In this document: piece by piece, positions 18,372 through 24,920 of the stretch | Layout of the letters: each line of letters starts with the position of its first letter | Position numbering within the stretch: position 1 is the stretch's first letter | Assembly: GCF_007859195.1 (NCBI RefSeq) | Contig: NZ_VOHL01000009.1 | Span: 1 to 34,285 of the forward strand | DNA: 34,285 nt | Direction: 5' to 3' | Source of the DNA: Streptococcus cuniculipharyngis | GTDB taxonomy: Bacteria > Bacillota > Bacilli > Lactobacillales > Streptococcaceae | Position numbers and translations under genes: made by a program | Notes under the pieces: generated by a model | Databases searched by the model: none | What the model was told of the DNA's origin: nothing | The model's input: the letters and a program-made list of their open reading frames with translations, nothing else

Positions 18372-18380
18372 TGTTATAAT
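18372..18380 (+). promoter_or_regulatory. Extended -10 promoter for the TetR gene
   Basis: TG-T-TATAAT at 18372-18380 on the plus strand, giving a leader of about 80 nt. It overlaps the facing yhgE promoter region. Confidence 0.45.
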
Positions 18381-18384
18381 CTAT

Positions 18385-18412
18385 ATTATACCGGTTGCCT
18401 TTCTGATTTCAA
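18385..18412 (-). promoter_or_regulatory. Promoter of the YhgE/Pip gene
   Basis: Minus strand TTGAAA (18407-18412), 16-bp spacer, TATAAT (18385-18390). Confidence 0.7.
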
Positions 18413-18466
18413 GCTAAAAGGGAGGTTTTTAGACAAGGTGTACAAAAATGTTCAGGAGATTCTACC

Positions 18467-19000
18467 ATGACTGACCCACGAAAACAACAAACTAAAAAGG
18501 CCATTGAAAAAGCCATGGCTGACCTGCTTAAAGACCACAGTTTTAATGAGGTTACAACAGTTAAGCTAGCTCAGACTGCGCGAATCAGTCGCTCTAGTTT
18601 TTATACCCATTACAAAGATAAATACGAAATGATTGAGGCTTACCAACAAAGGATGTTTGCTAATATTGAGTACATCTTTGATAAACACAAACTGGATAAA
18701 GAAGCCATTATTCTTGAAGTCTTTGACTACCTCAACAGGGAAGACCTTTTTGCTGCCCTCCTCTCACAAAATGGAACTCGAGAAATTCAAATTTTTCTCC
18801 GCCATAAACTCCGCCTCTTACTGTCTCATGACCTGCAAAATCGCTTCTCTAAAGAAGAAAAAACAGCCATTGAAGACCTCTACACCAGCGTCTACCTCAG
18901 TCACGCCATTTTTGGTGCCTGTCAAACATGGATTGCCCGGGGAAAGAAAGAATCTCCTGCGGAAATGACCCAACTCCTCCTCAAGCTCTTAGGTAAATAG
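18467..19000 (+). CDS. TetR/AcrR-family transcriptional regulator
   Basis: 177 residues. N-terminal TetR HTH at about 9-55 (QTKKAIEKAMADLLKDHSFN, then TTVKLAQTARISRSSFYTHY, the characteristic recognition helix ending in YxHYKDK). All-helical C-terminal ligand-binding/dimerisation domain of the short TetR_C_8-like type. Divergent from the YhgE/Pip gene, the usual layout for a local repressor. GGAG lies about 10 nt before the ATG. The ligand is unknown. Confidence 0.9.
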   Translation: MTDPRKQQTKKAIEKAMADLLKDHSFNEVTTVKLAQTARISRSSFYTHYKDKYEMIEAYQQRMFANIEYIFDKHKLDKEAIILEVFDYLNREDLFAALLSQNGTREIQIFLRHKLRLLLSHDLQNRFSKEEKTAIEDLYTSVYLSHAIFGACQTWIARGKKESPAEMTQLLLKLLGK

Positions 19001-19045
19001 GAAAATATCACAAAAAGCACAACGTTTATTTCCTAACCTTCAACT

Positions 19046-19076
19046 AAAAAAAGCCTGCCCCCAAACTGGGGACAGG
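19046..19076 (-). terminator. Terminator of the TIGR01440 gene
   Basis: Minus strand CCTGTCCCC and GGGGGCAGG pair (one wobble) around a 5-nt loop, followed by a run of seven T. It lies between convergent genes and may also slow the tetR transcript. Confidence 0.75.
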
Positions 19077-19093
19077 TTTTGCCATCTCATTGA

Positions 19094-19654
19094 TTACTTT
19101 CTAATACCGTCTGCTTGATAAATGGCACGCTGACCACCAATCAATTTAGGCCGACTGGTCAAGGCCGTCACATGGGCCTGACCCAGATGTCGCAAAATAG
19201 GCCGAAGGGGCACCTGAACCCGCTTAACGTGCATGCCAATTGACGTATCACCAATATCCAAACCTGCATGGGCTTGGATTTCTTCCACAAGGACAGGATC
19301 TGCCATCAACTCATAGGCCGCCAACATCCCACTACCACCAGCATGAAGTTGAGGAATGGCATTAACTTCTTCCCAGCCATGGGCTTCAGCCACCTGACGC
19401 TCCACTACCAAGGCCCGATTGAGGTGTTCACAGCCCTGCACAGCCAAATCAAGGCCTCTGGCCTCCACTTCCGTCAAAATTGTCTTGACAATGAGCTGGC
19501 CCAGCTCTGCATTGGACTCTTGCCCAATAACCCCACCGGCTACCTCACTACTGGACAAACCCAAAACAAACAACTGACCAGGCTTAATCCCACTACGCTC
19601 TAAAATATCCCGGATAATCAGCTGCGTGTCCGCCACTAATGTTTCATCTACCAT
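19094..19654 (-). CDS. TIGR01440 / UPF0340 (DUF436, YwlG-like) protein
   Basis: 186 residues from the ATG at 19654. An in-frame GTG at 19660 overlaps the AAGGAGG ribosome binding site and is rejected as the start. Conserved blocks include [46 protein letters not shown] and [20 protein letters not shown]. Widely conserved in Firmicutes, structure known but function not established. Monocistronic by its position between a terminator and the ABC operon. Confidence 0.85.
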   Translation of the reverse strand: MVDETLVADTQLIIRDILERSGIKPGQLFVLGLSSSEVAGGVIGQESNAELGQLIVKTILTEVEARGLDLAVQGCEHLNRALVVERQVAEAHGWEEVNAIPQLHAGGSGMLAAYELMADPVLVEEIQAHAGLDIGDTSIGMHVKRVQVPLRPILRHLGQAHVTALTSRPKLIGGQRAIYQADGIRK

Positions 19655-19686
19655 AGACACCTCCTTGGTCTTATTATAACAAAAAA

Positions 19687-20988
19687 TTATTCATAGCGGA
19701 GTGATTCCACAGGGTCTAGCTTGCTGATTTTCAAGGTTGGGAAATAGGCTGACAAGAGTCCCATCAAAAAGGCAAGGACAAGCATAACCAAGATGGACTG
19801 GATGTTCAACAGGAAAACTTGCTTGATACTTGGGTAAAATTCTTGCACCACTTGATTGGCAATGGCACCAATCAAACTAGCCACCAAGAAGGAAATGAGC
19901 AGGGAAATGAAGGTAATCAAGAGGGATTCATAAACAAAAATCCCCTTGATGTCACGGTTGAGATAGCCCACCGCTTTCATCACACCGATTTCCTTGGATC
20001 GTTGCATGATGTTAATATAGATAATAACCCCAATCATGACAATAGAAACTAGTAAGGCCTGGCCAGACAGAACAATCAACAAGCCCTGGATGACCTTGAT
20101 AAAATTCACAATAATGCCCAAGATTTGTTTTTGCGACACCAAACTATATTTTTTGTAGCGGCTTAGTTGCTCAATCACCTGATCCGTCTGAGCCGGGTCC
20201 TTCAACTCCAAAATCATATAAGGGACGGTCTTTGTGAACCCTTGACTTTCTAGCAGTTGAGTCAACTGTTTAGGAGCCATAAAGCTGTTGCTATCACCCC
20301 TCTCATCCTTAATCACGCGCACAATCTTGGTCGTCACCTGAGCAGTTTTGTTACCTTGACTGGTAGTCTCCTGAATGGTTAGACTGATTTCTTTCCCCAG
20401 AACCTCCTTGGCTGTCAAATTACTCTGATTAGCCTGGTTAAAATCGGTCAAGAGGGTTTCTGGAATGGTCACACCTTCTTCATTTGCCTCCTGGTAAAGC
20501 TGACCCGCCAACAAACTATCCTTGCTATTGGCAGCCACAGAGATACTGCTATCTTCATACAGGCTCACCAGTTGAGCATAATTGGGCAGAGACGTGGACA
20601 AATCTAACTGGCCCTTGCCAATACTCAGCTGGCTAATCATGGTTGAAAAGGGCATTTCTAAATACTTAATCTTCTGCTTGCCAACCGTTTTTTCAATGAA
20701 GGCCTTGTCTTCTGCATTGATGACCCCGGCCTGATTGACCTCAGGATTAAGCATAACCTGTACCTGAGCTGGGAGCTGACCGTTGCCGGTCTCCTCGTTA
20801 ATCATCTTGATAATGGCATTGCCTAAGCCAAAGGAAATCAAAATCCCGATAAAGCCAATCGAGGTAGCCAGAGCAATTAGCAGATTGCGCCATTTTCTCT
20901 CCAAAAAATTGCCCCAGGCCAGCTTCAAGGTATAGGCCAATGATAATTTATTTTTTTCTACAGTCGATTTCTTCAATGATGACACCAT
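19687..20988 (-). CDS. FtsX/MacB-type ABC transporter permease
   Basis: 433 residues. One membrane helix near the N terminus (about 36-57), a large extracytoplasmic domain (about 60-285) and three C-terminal helices (about 293-325, 345-375, 395-420) ending [14 protein letters not shown]: the MacB/FtsX topology and C-terminal motif. Such permeases with a matching ATPase often expel or resist antimicrobial peptides rather than import solutes. Its ATG overlaps the end of the upstream ATPase gene by 41 nt and has only a weak ribosome binding site, suggesting translational coupling. Last of a four-gene ABC block behind the Trp-rich peptide gene. Confidence 0.85.
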   Translation of the reverse strand: MVSSLKKSTVEKNKLSLAYTLKLAWGNFLERKWRNLLIALATSIGFIGILISFGLGNAIIKMINEETGNGQLPAQVQVMLNPEVNQAGVINAEDKAFIEKTVGKQKIKYLEMPFSTMISQLSIGKGQLDLSTSLPNYAQLVSLYEDSSISVAANSKDSLLAGQLYQEANEEGVTIPETLLTDFNQANQSNLTAKEVLGKEISLTIQETTSQGNKTAQVTTKIVRVIKDERGDSNSFMAPKQLTQLLESQGFTKTVPYMILELKDPAQTDQVIEQLSRYKKYSLVSQKQILGIIVNFIKVIQGLLIVLSGQALLVSIVMIGVIIYINIMQRSKEIGVMKAVGYLNRDIKGIFVYESLLITFISLLISFLVASLIGAIANQVVQEFYPSIKQVFLLNIQSILVMLVLAFLMGLLSAYFPTLKISKLDPVESLRYE

Positions 20989-21640
20989 CTTTCATCTTAA
21001 TGACAAGGTCAGCATAGTCGGCAACCTCCGGATTGTGGGTCACAATCAGCACTGTCTTGCCAGCTTTTGCTAACTCCTTAAAAATCTCTAACACCAGCTC
21101 CTGCGACACTGAGTCCAAGGAGCCCGTCGGCTCATCTGCCACAATCAATTCTGGATCATTGATTAAGGCTCTGGCAATGGCCACACGTTGCTTTTGCCCA
21201 CCTGATAATTGGGTGACATTCTTGTCCTTAAAGGCTAGAATTTCCAAATCAGCTAGGACCTTCTCCGCCCGTGTCACCATCTCCTTCTGAGACAGCCCCT
21301 TGAGGTAGAGAGGTAAAAGCACATTGTCCAAGACCGACTGATGTGCAATCAGATTAAAATTTTGAAAAACAAAACCAATATGGTCCTTACGAAAGAGTAC
21401 CAGCTCCTGATCAGACAGGTCTTTGAAATCCTGCCCCTTAAACAAGACCTGCCCCTCGTAGGAACGGTCAAGGCCACTCAAAATATTGAGCAAGCTGGTC
21501 TTGCCACAACCTGACGGACCATAAATGGCAGTGATGCAGCCTTCTGGAATTTCAGCATCCAGCGATGCCAGCACCTGTTCTGTCTCATGACCGCTAATCA
21601 CATAGTGCTTGGATAACTGCCGTAGCGTAACTAGATTCAT
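20948..21640 (-). CDS. ABC transporter ATPase (MacB/LolD-type), partner of the FtsX permease
   Basis: 230 residues from the second of two consecutive ATGs, which is 5 nt from AAGGAG (the first, at 21643, is only 2 nt away). Walker A GPSGCGKTS, Q-loop VFQNFNL, signature LSGGQKQRVAIARAL, Walker B LIVADEPTGSLD and switch His in VTHNPEVA: the complete set for an active ATPase of the peptide/lipoprotein-type exporter family. Energises the overlapping permease. Starts 15 nt after the preceding membrane-protein gene. Confidence 0.92.
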   Translation of the reverse strand: MNLVTLRQLSKHYVISGHETEQVLASLDAEIPEGCITAIYGPSGCGKTSLLNILSGLDRSYEGQVLFKGQDFKDLSDQELVLFRKDHIGFVFQNFNLIAHQSVLDNVLLPLYLKGLSQKEMVTRAEKVLADLEILAFKDKNVTQLSGGQKQRVAIARALINDPELIVADEPTGSLDSVSQELVLEIFKELAKAGKTVLIVTHNPEVADYADLVIKMKDGVIIEEIDCRKK

Positions 21641-21654
21641 CATAACTCCTTATT

Positions 21655-22827
21655 CTAATAATGATATTGCTTCAAGAAATAACGGTAATTCAAGGCCTGT
21701 ACCACCAAACTCACTAGGGCAAAGCCTATAAAGAGGGGGAGGGAAGTTTGGCGGGCAAATAGAAAGGCAAAGGCCGTCAGAGACAAGCTCAAACAAATCC
21801 TCCTCACATAGTAAACCAGCGGCAAGCGATAAGCCTCAATTTCCTTGGCATGGGCCATATATTTCCCCTTGAAAAAAAGACTTTCCCGCCACTGAAAACT
21901 CTGCAAAAGCCCATAAAGGAGCCAGAGAGCCAGGGCCAGCGAGAGCATTTGACCGAGGTCAGCCCCCTGCCAGCAGCCATAATAGACTAGGAAGGGCAAA
22001 GCAACCAGACCATAAGAAAGGAGAGCCAACCCTAGTAACTTGGGCAGGAGAAAGCGAGTTAGATTAAGGCCCAAGACCTGCAGATAGGGAAAATCTTGCC
22101 AAAGGCTTAGGAAATAATAAGCAGGACTTTTAGCATAAAATGCCAGACTTCCCACAAAAAGAGCGGTAAAGAGAGGGGAGGTCTTGGTTGGATTAAGAAA
22201 ATCTAAGTCCGAACCTGTCCTTAACCAAAGAAAGAACAAAAATAATGAGGCCAAGGGCAGTAAAGCTGCCTTAATTAGGGTCAAGTCATCAACCACCGTT
22301 CGGATATACTGCCAGTCACTGGCCCAATTTCTTGATAACTGCAAGGACTGGCCTAGCCGATAAAAACGGTTTAAGAGGGGAAAAGACAGCGTCTGCGTCA
22401 CCACAAATAAAAGCAGTGGCAACCATGGGGTGAAAAAGAGACCTGCAACCAAGGCTGGGAGGATAATGATGGCATTTCTCCACCATAACAGTAAGGCTAA
22501 TTGACCAGCTGGTACCGCAAAAAATAAGCCAAGGGTTTCTGGTGTCTTGGTCTTGACAAGGTAGAAATTTTCATAACTGATACCGACCAGAACACTCCCA
22601 TACAACAAGACCTCGGTCAACTGCCGATAGGAAATCGGCCCCAAAAACTGGTAACTGGCCAAAAAGGTCAAAACCTCTGACCGAAAGAAAAGATAAAGAA
22701 ATAAGAGAAATGCAGACCAAGCCAGATAGGGCAAGAGATAAACCCACAAGTGCTTGGGACTAATCTCCTTTTCTTCCTTCCAGTAGCCCTGCCGAGCGAT
22801 AAACAAGAGATGTAGATTGGTCAACAT
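21655..22827 (-). CDS. Polytopic membrane protein, probable ABC transporter permease
   Basis: 390 residues, very hydrophobic, with roughly 9-10 predicted membrane segments rich in Leu, Phe, Trp and Tyr (for example LLPLASLFLFFLWL and LALALWLLYGLL). I recognise no signature beyond a general resemblance to EcsB-like/ABC-2 permeases. The assignment rests on context: its start lies 10 nt downstream of an ATPase gene that otherwise lacks a partner. Likely forms the channel of that transporter. Such two-part transporters serve as export or self-immunity systems in leaderless bacteriocin loci (inference). Confidence 0.65.
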   Translation of the reverse strand: MLTNLHLLFIARQGYWKEEKEISPKHLWVYLLPYLAWSAFLLFLYLFFRSEVLTFLASYQFLGPISYRQLTEVLLYGSVLVGISYENFYLVKTKTPETLGLFFAVPAGQLALLLWWRNAIIILPALVAGLFFTPWLPLLLFVVTQTLSFPLLNRFYRLGQSLQLSRNWASDWQYIRTVVDDLTLIKAALLPLASLFLFFLWLRTGSDLDFLNPTKTSPLFTALFVGSLAFYAKSPAYYFLSLWQDFPYLQVLGLNLTRFLLPKLLGLALLSYGLVALPFLVYYGCWQGADLGQMLSLALALWLLYGLLQSFQWRESLFFKGKYMAHAKEIEAYRLPLVYYVRRICLSLSLTAFAFLFARQTSLPLFIGFALVSLVVQALNYRYFLKQYHY

Positions 22828-22837
22828 AGGCTACCTC

Positions 22838-23422
22838 CTACAAGCTGATGACCCGCCCTGACTGGGGCAAGTACTCCTGATAGCCATGGGTAACAATGAC
22901 AAACTCTTTGCCCAACTGCAACTCCTGCTTGATTAGGTCGGATAGAGCCCTTAAACTGGCCTGATCCAAACCTGAAAAGGGTTCGTCCATGAGATAAAGG
23001 GGCGGGTCCAAGAGAAAGGCCGCCATCAGCATGACTTTTTTCTTTTCACCCAAGGAAAGGGATTGGATGGGAGAGGTCATTAAACGGTCATGGAAAGAAA
23101 ACGTCTCGATTAACCCTGCCAACTTCTGCTCAAAACTAGCCTGCTCCAAGTGGAGATTGGCCCGCAAAAAATGGAAAAAAACCTTGGGTGACATGCCGAC
23201 AAAGTAAAGCTCAGACGAATCTGGCACATAGCCCACCGTCTGCGATAGGCTAACCTGCCCCCTAGTCGGCTTAAGCAAGCCCAGGCAAATTTTCAAAAGG
23301 GTGGACTTGCCTGAACCATTTTTTCCTTCAATAACTATTAAATGGTCCTCCGAACTATCAAAGGAAATATCAGAAAACAAGGTTTTCTGTTGATTGTGAT
23401 AGGATAACTGTTTAACTTTCAT
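22838..23422 (-). CDS. Short ABC transporter ATPase
   Basis: 194 residues, shorter than most ABC ATPases (about 220-250) but with all motifs: Walker A EGKNGSGKST (Lys39), signature SLGEKKK (variant of LSGGQ, about 122-128), Walker B LYLMDEPFSGLD, switch His179 in VTHG. The variant signature and small size fit the ATPases of bacteriocin-immunity exporters. First large gene behind the Trp-rich peptide gene, separated from it by a long hairpin. The ribosome binding site (AAGAAAG) is weak, suggesting modest expression relative to the peptide. Confidence 0.85.
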   Translation of the reverse strand: MKVKQLSYHNQQKTLFSDISFDSSEDHLIVIEGKNGSGKSTLLKICLGLLKPTRGQVSLSQTVGYVPDSSELYFVGMSPKVFFHFLRANLHLEQASFEQKLAGLIETFSFHDRLMTSPIQSLSLGEKKKVMLMAAFLLDPPLYLMDEPFSGLDQASLRALSDLIKQELQLGKEFVIVTHGYQEYLPQSGRVISL

Positions 23423-23460
23423 AACAAGTTTACTTTCTTAGTTGTATTTTTTATCAATCT

Positions 23461-23466
23461 ATTATA
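23461..23466 (-). promoter_or_regulatory. Possible internal -10 for the ABC operon
   Basis: Minus strand TATAAT just downstream of the long hairpin, about 40 nt before the ATPase start; no clear -35. It could give basal transporter expression independent of the peptide promoter. Confidence 0.35.
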
Positions 23467-23477
23467 AAATAAAATAG

Positions 23478-23544
23478 TGGCTTGTTATCTCGGTAATTTG
23501 TACTTAATTATATGCCTATGGTTAAGTATTGAGATAACAAGCCA
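23478..23544 (-). terminator. Long hairpin between the Trp-rich peptide and the ABC genes (partial terminator or stabiliser)
   Basis: Outer stem TGGCTTGTTATCTC/GAGATAACAAGCCA, 14 bp perfect (23478-23491 with 23531-23544), plus inner stem TACTTAA/TTAAGTA (23501-23507 with 23522-23528). It is followed on the minus strand by the T-rich CTATTTTATTTT. It begins 15 nt after the peptide stop codon. The T-run is broken, so read-through into the transporter genes is plausible. Confidence 0.65.
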
Positions 23545-23559
23545 TTATTTCATATAAAA

Positions 23560-23655
23560 TTACCAGTTAAACCATCTTTTAACCCAGCCCCACACAGCAT
23601 GACGGACTGCATTAACGATAACCCATCTGACAACGGTCCATATAAATCTCCACAT
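23560..23655 (-). CDS. Trp-rich cationic 31-residue peptide, leaderless-bacteriocin-like
   Basis: ATG (23655) to TAA, 31 residues: seven Trp (2, 6, 11, 22, 24, 28, 31), five Arg/Lys, one His, no acidic residue, net charge about +5. It begins MWRFIWTVVRWVI and ends WVKRWFNW. No double-Gly leader, signal peptide or lanthionine-type Cys is present. AAGGAG is 9 nt before the ATG, and a promoter with a ComR-type operator sits just upstream. From memory the N-terminal two-thirds aligns without gaps with the leaderless bacteriocin BHT-B at Met1, Trp2, Ile5, Val9, Ala16, Val17 and Ala20, a family that includes aureocin A53 and lacticin Q. Two ABC transporters follow on the same strand. Most likely a membrane-active bacteriocin; a pheromone or type I toxin-like peptide is the alternative. 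Confidence 0.75.
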   Translation of the reverse strand: MWRFIWTVVRWVIVNAVRHAVWGWVKRWFNW

Positions 23656-23675
23656 AATAAGTTACTCCTTTCTAC

Positions 23676-23688
23676 TAGAATAATTCTA
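23676..23688. promoter_or_regulatory. 13-bp palindrome over the peptide transcription start
   Basis: TAGAAT-A-ATTCTA overlaps the last base of the -10 and the expected start site of the peptide gene. It is too tight for an RNA hairpin, so it may be a protein-binding site. Confidence 0.35.
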
Positions 23689-23729
23689 TTATACAGTAAA
23701 ACCATAGCACAAACAAGGACATTTATGTC
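23688..23729 (-). promoter_or_regulatory. ComR-box-like promoter A (drives the Trp-rich peptide)
   Basis: Perfect inverted repeat GACAT-TT-ATGTC (23718-23729; wider context GGACATTTATGTC), 24 bp, then TATAAT on the minus strand (23688-23693). The repeat matches the core of the streptococcal ComR box (GGACATnTATGTC). No normal -35 is present, as expected for an activator-dependent promoter. Confidence 0.75.
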
Positions 23730-23804
23730 TAAAATGAAAATTTTTAGAAAATAAATTTGATTAACACAGAATAAATGTTCGTATTTAATGTTTCTGCTGC
23801 ATTA

Positions 23805-23857
23805 GCTAGAGGCGGAAACAAAAGAAAGCACCGCTTTTTCAATCTTTTGTCGCTAGC
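23805..23857 (-). other. Imperfect folded segment in the regulator-peptide intergenic region
   Basis: The stretch from the RNA terminator (23898) to operator A (23729) has no credible gene. It contains a nested imperfect hairpin on the minus strand: CTAGC/GCTAG outer arms (23805-23809, 23853-23857), ACAAAAG/CTTTTGT middle and AAAGC/GCTTT inner arms. The role is unknown; it may be a decayed element. Confidence 0.35.
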
Positions 23858-23897
23858 CGGTAACCAGGACTTTTTGATCGAGCCTTTCCATACTAAA

Positions 23898-24025
23898 AAA
23901 ACAAGTGTTCAGCCTCCCGAGACTGCCAATCTACCGATCTCTGCATGTCTCTAAGAAACGAACACTTGTTTTCAGTCAGTCTATCCTAGATGAGCTATCT
24001 AGGCACTCTCCGATTAACAAGACCT
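23898..24025 (-). ncRNA. Predicted ~130-nt structured RNA under ComR-box-like promoter B
   Basis: Start predicted about 7 nt after the -10 at 24032-24037. Minus-strand RNA can fold (i) ACAAG/CTTGT near its 5' end, (ii) CCTAGAT/ATCTAGG around a 5-nt loop (23985-24003), and (iii) a 13-bp stem AAAACAAGTGTTC/GAACACTTGTTTT (23960-23972 with 23898-23910) enclosing a further GAGAC/GTCTC stem. It ends in TTTTTTT, a classic terminator. No ORF with a good ribosome binding site lies inside. Expression and function are unproven. Confidence 0.55.
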
Positions 24026-24031
24026 TGTCCT

Positions 24032-24073
24032 ATTATACACTAAAAAGACAAACAATACTAGGACATCTTTGTC
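24032..24073 (-). promoter_or_regulatory. ComR-box-like promoter B (drives the structured RNA)
   Basis: Operator GACAT-CT-TTGTC (24062-24073; one mismatch to a perfect repeat) and TATAAT on the minus strand (24032-24037), separated by exactly 24 bp as in promoter A. The two promoters share TTTTAGACA, ATGTCCT and TGTATAATAG blocks. The operator starts about 20 nt after the stop of the ComR-like HTH gene. Confidence 0.7.
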
Positions 24074-24094
24074 TAAAATTAAAGAAAAAACACC

Positions 24095-24301
24095 TTATTC
24101 TTCATCTAAGAGAAAAGATACCGTCGTATCTAACTTTTCTGCCAAATAGATCAAGCTTGGTAAAGAGGGATAACATTCACCATTCTCAATACGTTGCAAC
24201 TGCCGAACGGTCAAGGCATTCTCCTCCTGACAAATCATGTGTCGACTAATTCCCCGATCCTCACGAATCGTCCGAATCATAGCTCCCAATTTCCGTTTCA
24301 T
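24095..24301 (-). CDS. HTH-only XRE regulator resembling the DNA-binding domain of ComR
   Basis: 68 residues, all of it one Xre/Cro HTH domain. The blocks SRHMICQEENALTVRQLQRI and ENGECYPSLPSLIYLAEKL resemble the N-terminal domain of streptococcal ComR (SREVLCLDGAELTVRQLIRI, then EKGESLPSLDRLSYIAKRL, recalled from the family). Full ComR is about 300 residues with a C-terminal TPR domain that binds the XIP pheromone. Here the protein stops exactly at the domain boundary (ending FLLDEE), and no TPR remnant follows in any frame before operator B. AAGGAG is 5 nt before the ATG and a near-consensus promoter lies upstream, so it looks expressed. It may be a constitutive repressor/activator or competitor of a full-length ComR at the two boxes, or a decayed ComR paralogue. 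Confidence 0.75.
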   Translation of the reverse strand: MKRKLGAMIRTIREDRGISRHMICQEENALTVRQLQRIENGECYPSLPSLIYLAEKLDTTVSFLLDEE

Positions 24302-24324
24302 AAAATCTCCTTTTCTTTCCCAGC

Positions 24325-24353
24325 ATTATATCAATTGCCGGACAAAAAGTAAA
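24325..24353 (-). promoter_or_regulatory. Promoter of the HTH-only regulator
   Basis: Minus strand TTTACT (24348-24353), 17-bp spacer, TATAAT (24325-24330). No ComR-type box is present here, so the regulator is not obviously under its own operator. Confidence 0.75.
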
Positions 24354-24405
24354 TGATTTCGTTTTGAAAAGTCAGAAAAAGAAGATTCCAGCACATAACC
24401 CCAGT

Positions 24406-24465
24406 AAAAGGCGAACAATAATTGCCTTTTTCAATAAAACAGCAGAGCCACGGCCCTGCTGTTTT
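24406..24465 (-). terminator. Two hairpins terminating the truA-kinase-ECF transcript
   Basis: AAAACAGCAG/CTGCTGTTTT (24436-24445 with 24456-24465) directly at the ECF gene stop codon, then AAAAGGC/GCCTTTT (24406-24412 with 24424-24430). Both have T runs on the minus strand. Confidence 0.75.
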
Positions 24466-24920
24466 TAAGTTTTTGAAAAAATCTTGGCCAAGGTAAATCC
24501 CAGTGCCATGCCGACAACATTTTGCAGAAAATTACCCAAAACATCAGCCAAGGCTGCCCCTAAGCCATAAAAGCCCCACGAGGCGAGAAAATAAGTCCCG
24601 ACCATCACCAAACTAGCTAGAGACAAGCCTAACCATCTCCCCCTGCCTGACCAAGCGGCTAGGTAGCCCTGGGCACCATGGGCAAAGAGACTGATGAACA
24701 TCCACTGCGGATAACCCGCTAGCAAATCCAAGAGAAAAGCCGCCAGACCTCCCACGATAGCTCCTTCCTTTTTCCCAAAATAAAAGGCCGTAAAATAAAT
24801 CCCTGCATCCAAAAGGGTTAGAAAACCATTCGGCGTTGGAATCATGATGAAACGTCCTAAAACAAGGCTTAGGGCTGTTAAGATGGCTATAACGGTTAGT
24901 CGATTAGTTCTTGTTTTCAT
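24465..24920 (-). CDS. ECF transporter S component, probably for a B6-type or thiamine-precursor vitamin
   Basis: 151 residues from the ATG at 24920, which has GGAG 9 nt upstream. The start overlaps the kinase gene end by 17 nt; the longer frame to 24968 lacks a ribosome binding site. About six membrane segments; early motif RLTVIAILTALSLVLGRFIM and IPTPNGFLTLLDAGIYFTAF match ECF substrate-binding (S) subunits, which work with the shared EcfA/A'/T module encoded elsewhere. The translationally coupled ThiD/PdxK kinase suggests pyridoxine-type vitamers (PdxU2-like) or hydroxymethylpyrimidine as the substrate. Confidence 0.82.
   Translation of the reverse strand: MKTRTNRLTVIAILTALSLVLGRFIMIPTPNGFLTLLDAGIYFTAFYFGKKEGAIVGGLAAFLLDLLAGYPQWMFISLFAHGAQGYLAAWSGRGRWLGLSLASLVMVGTYFLASWGFYGLGAALADVLGNFLQNVVGMALGFTLAKIFSKT

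Noticed and set aside
23853..23891. 12-codon ORF (minus) after the RNA terminator
   Set aside because: No ribosome binding site, no promoter, too short to support.
23893..23946. 17-codon ORF (minus) inside the predicted structured RNA, starting MQRSVDWQS
   Set aside because: No good ribosome binding site, charged rather than hydrophobic, and its end lies within the terminator stem. It does not look like a ComS/XIP precursor.
23905..24249. 114-codon plus-strand ORF opposite the HTH gene and RNA
   Set aside because: Antisense to a well-supported HTH domain, no recognisable family, low-complexity His/Leu/Lys/Ser composition.
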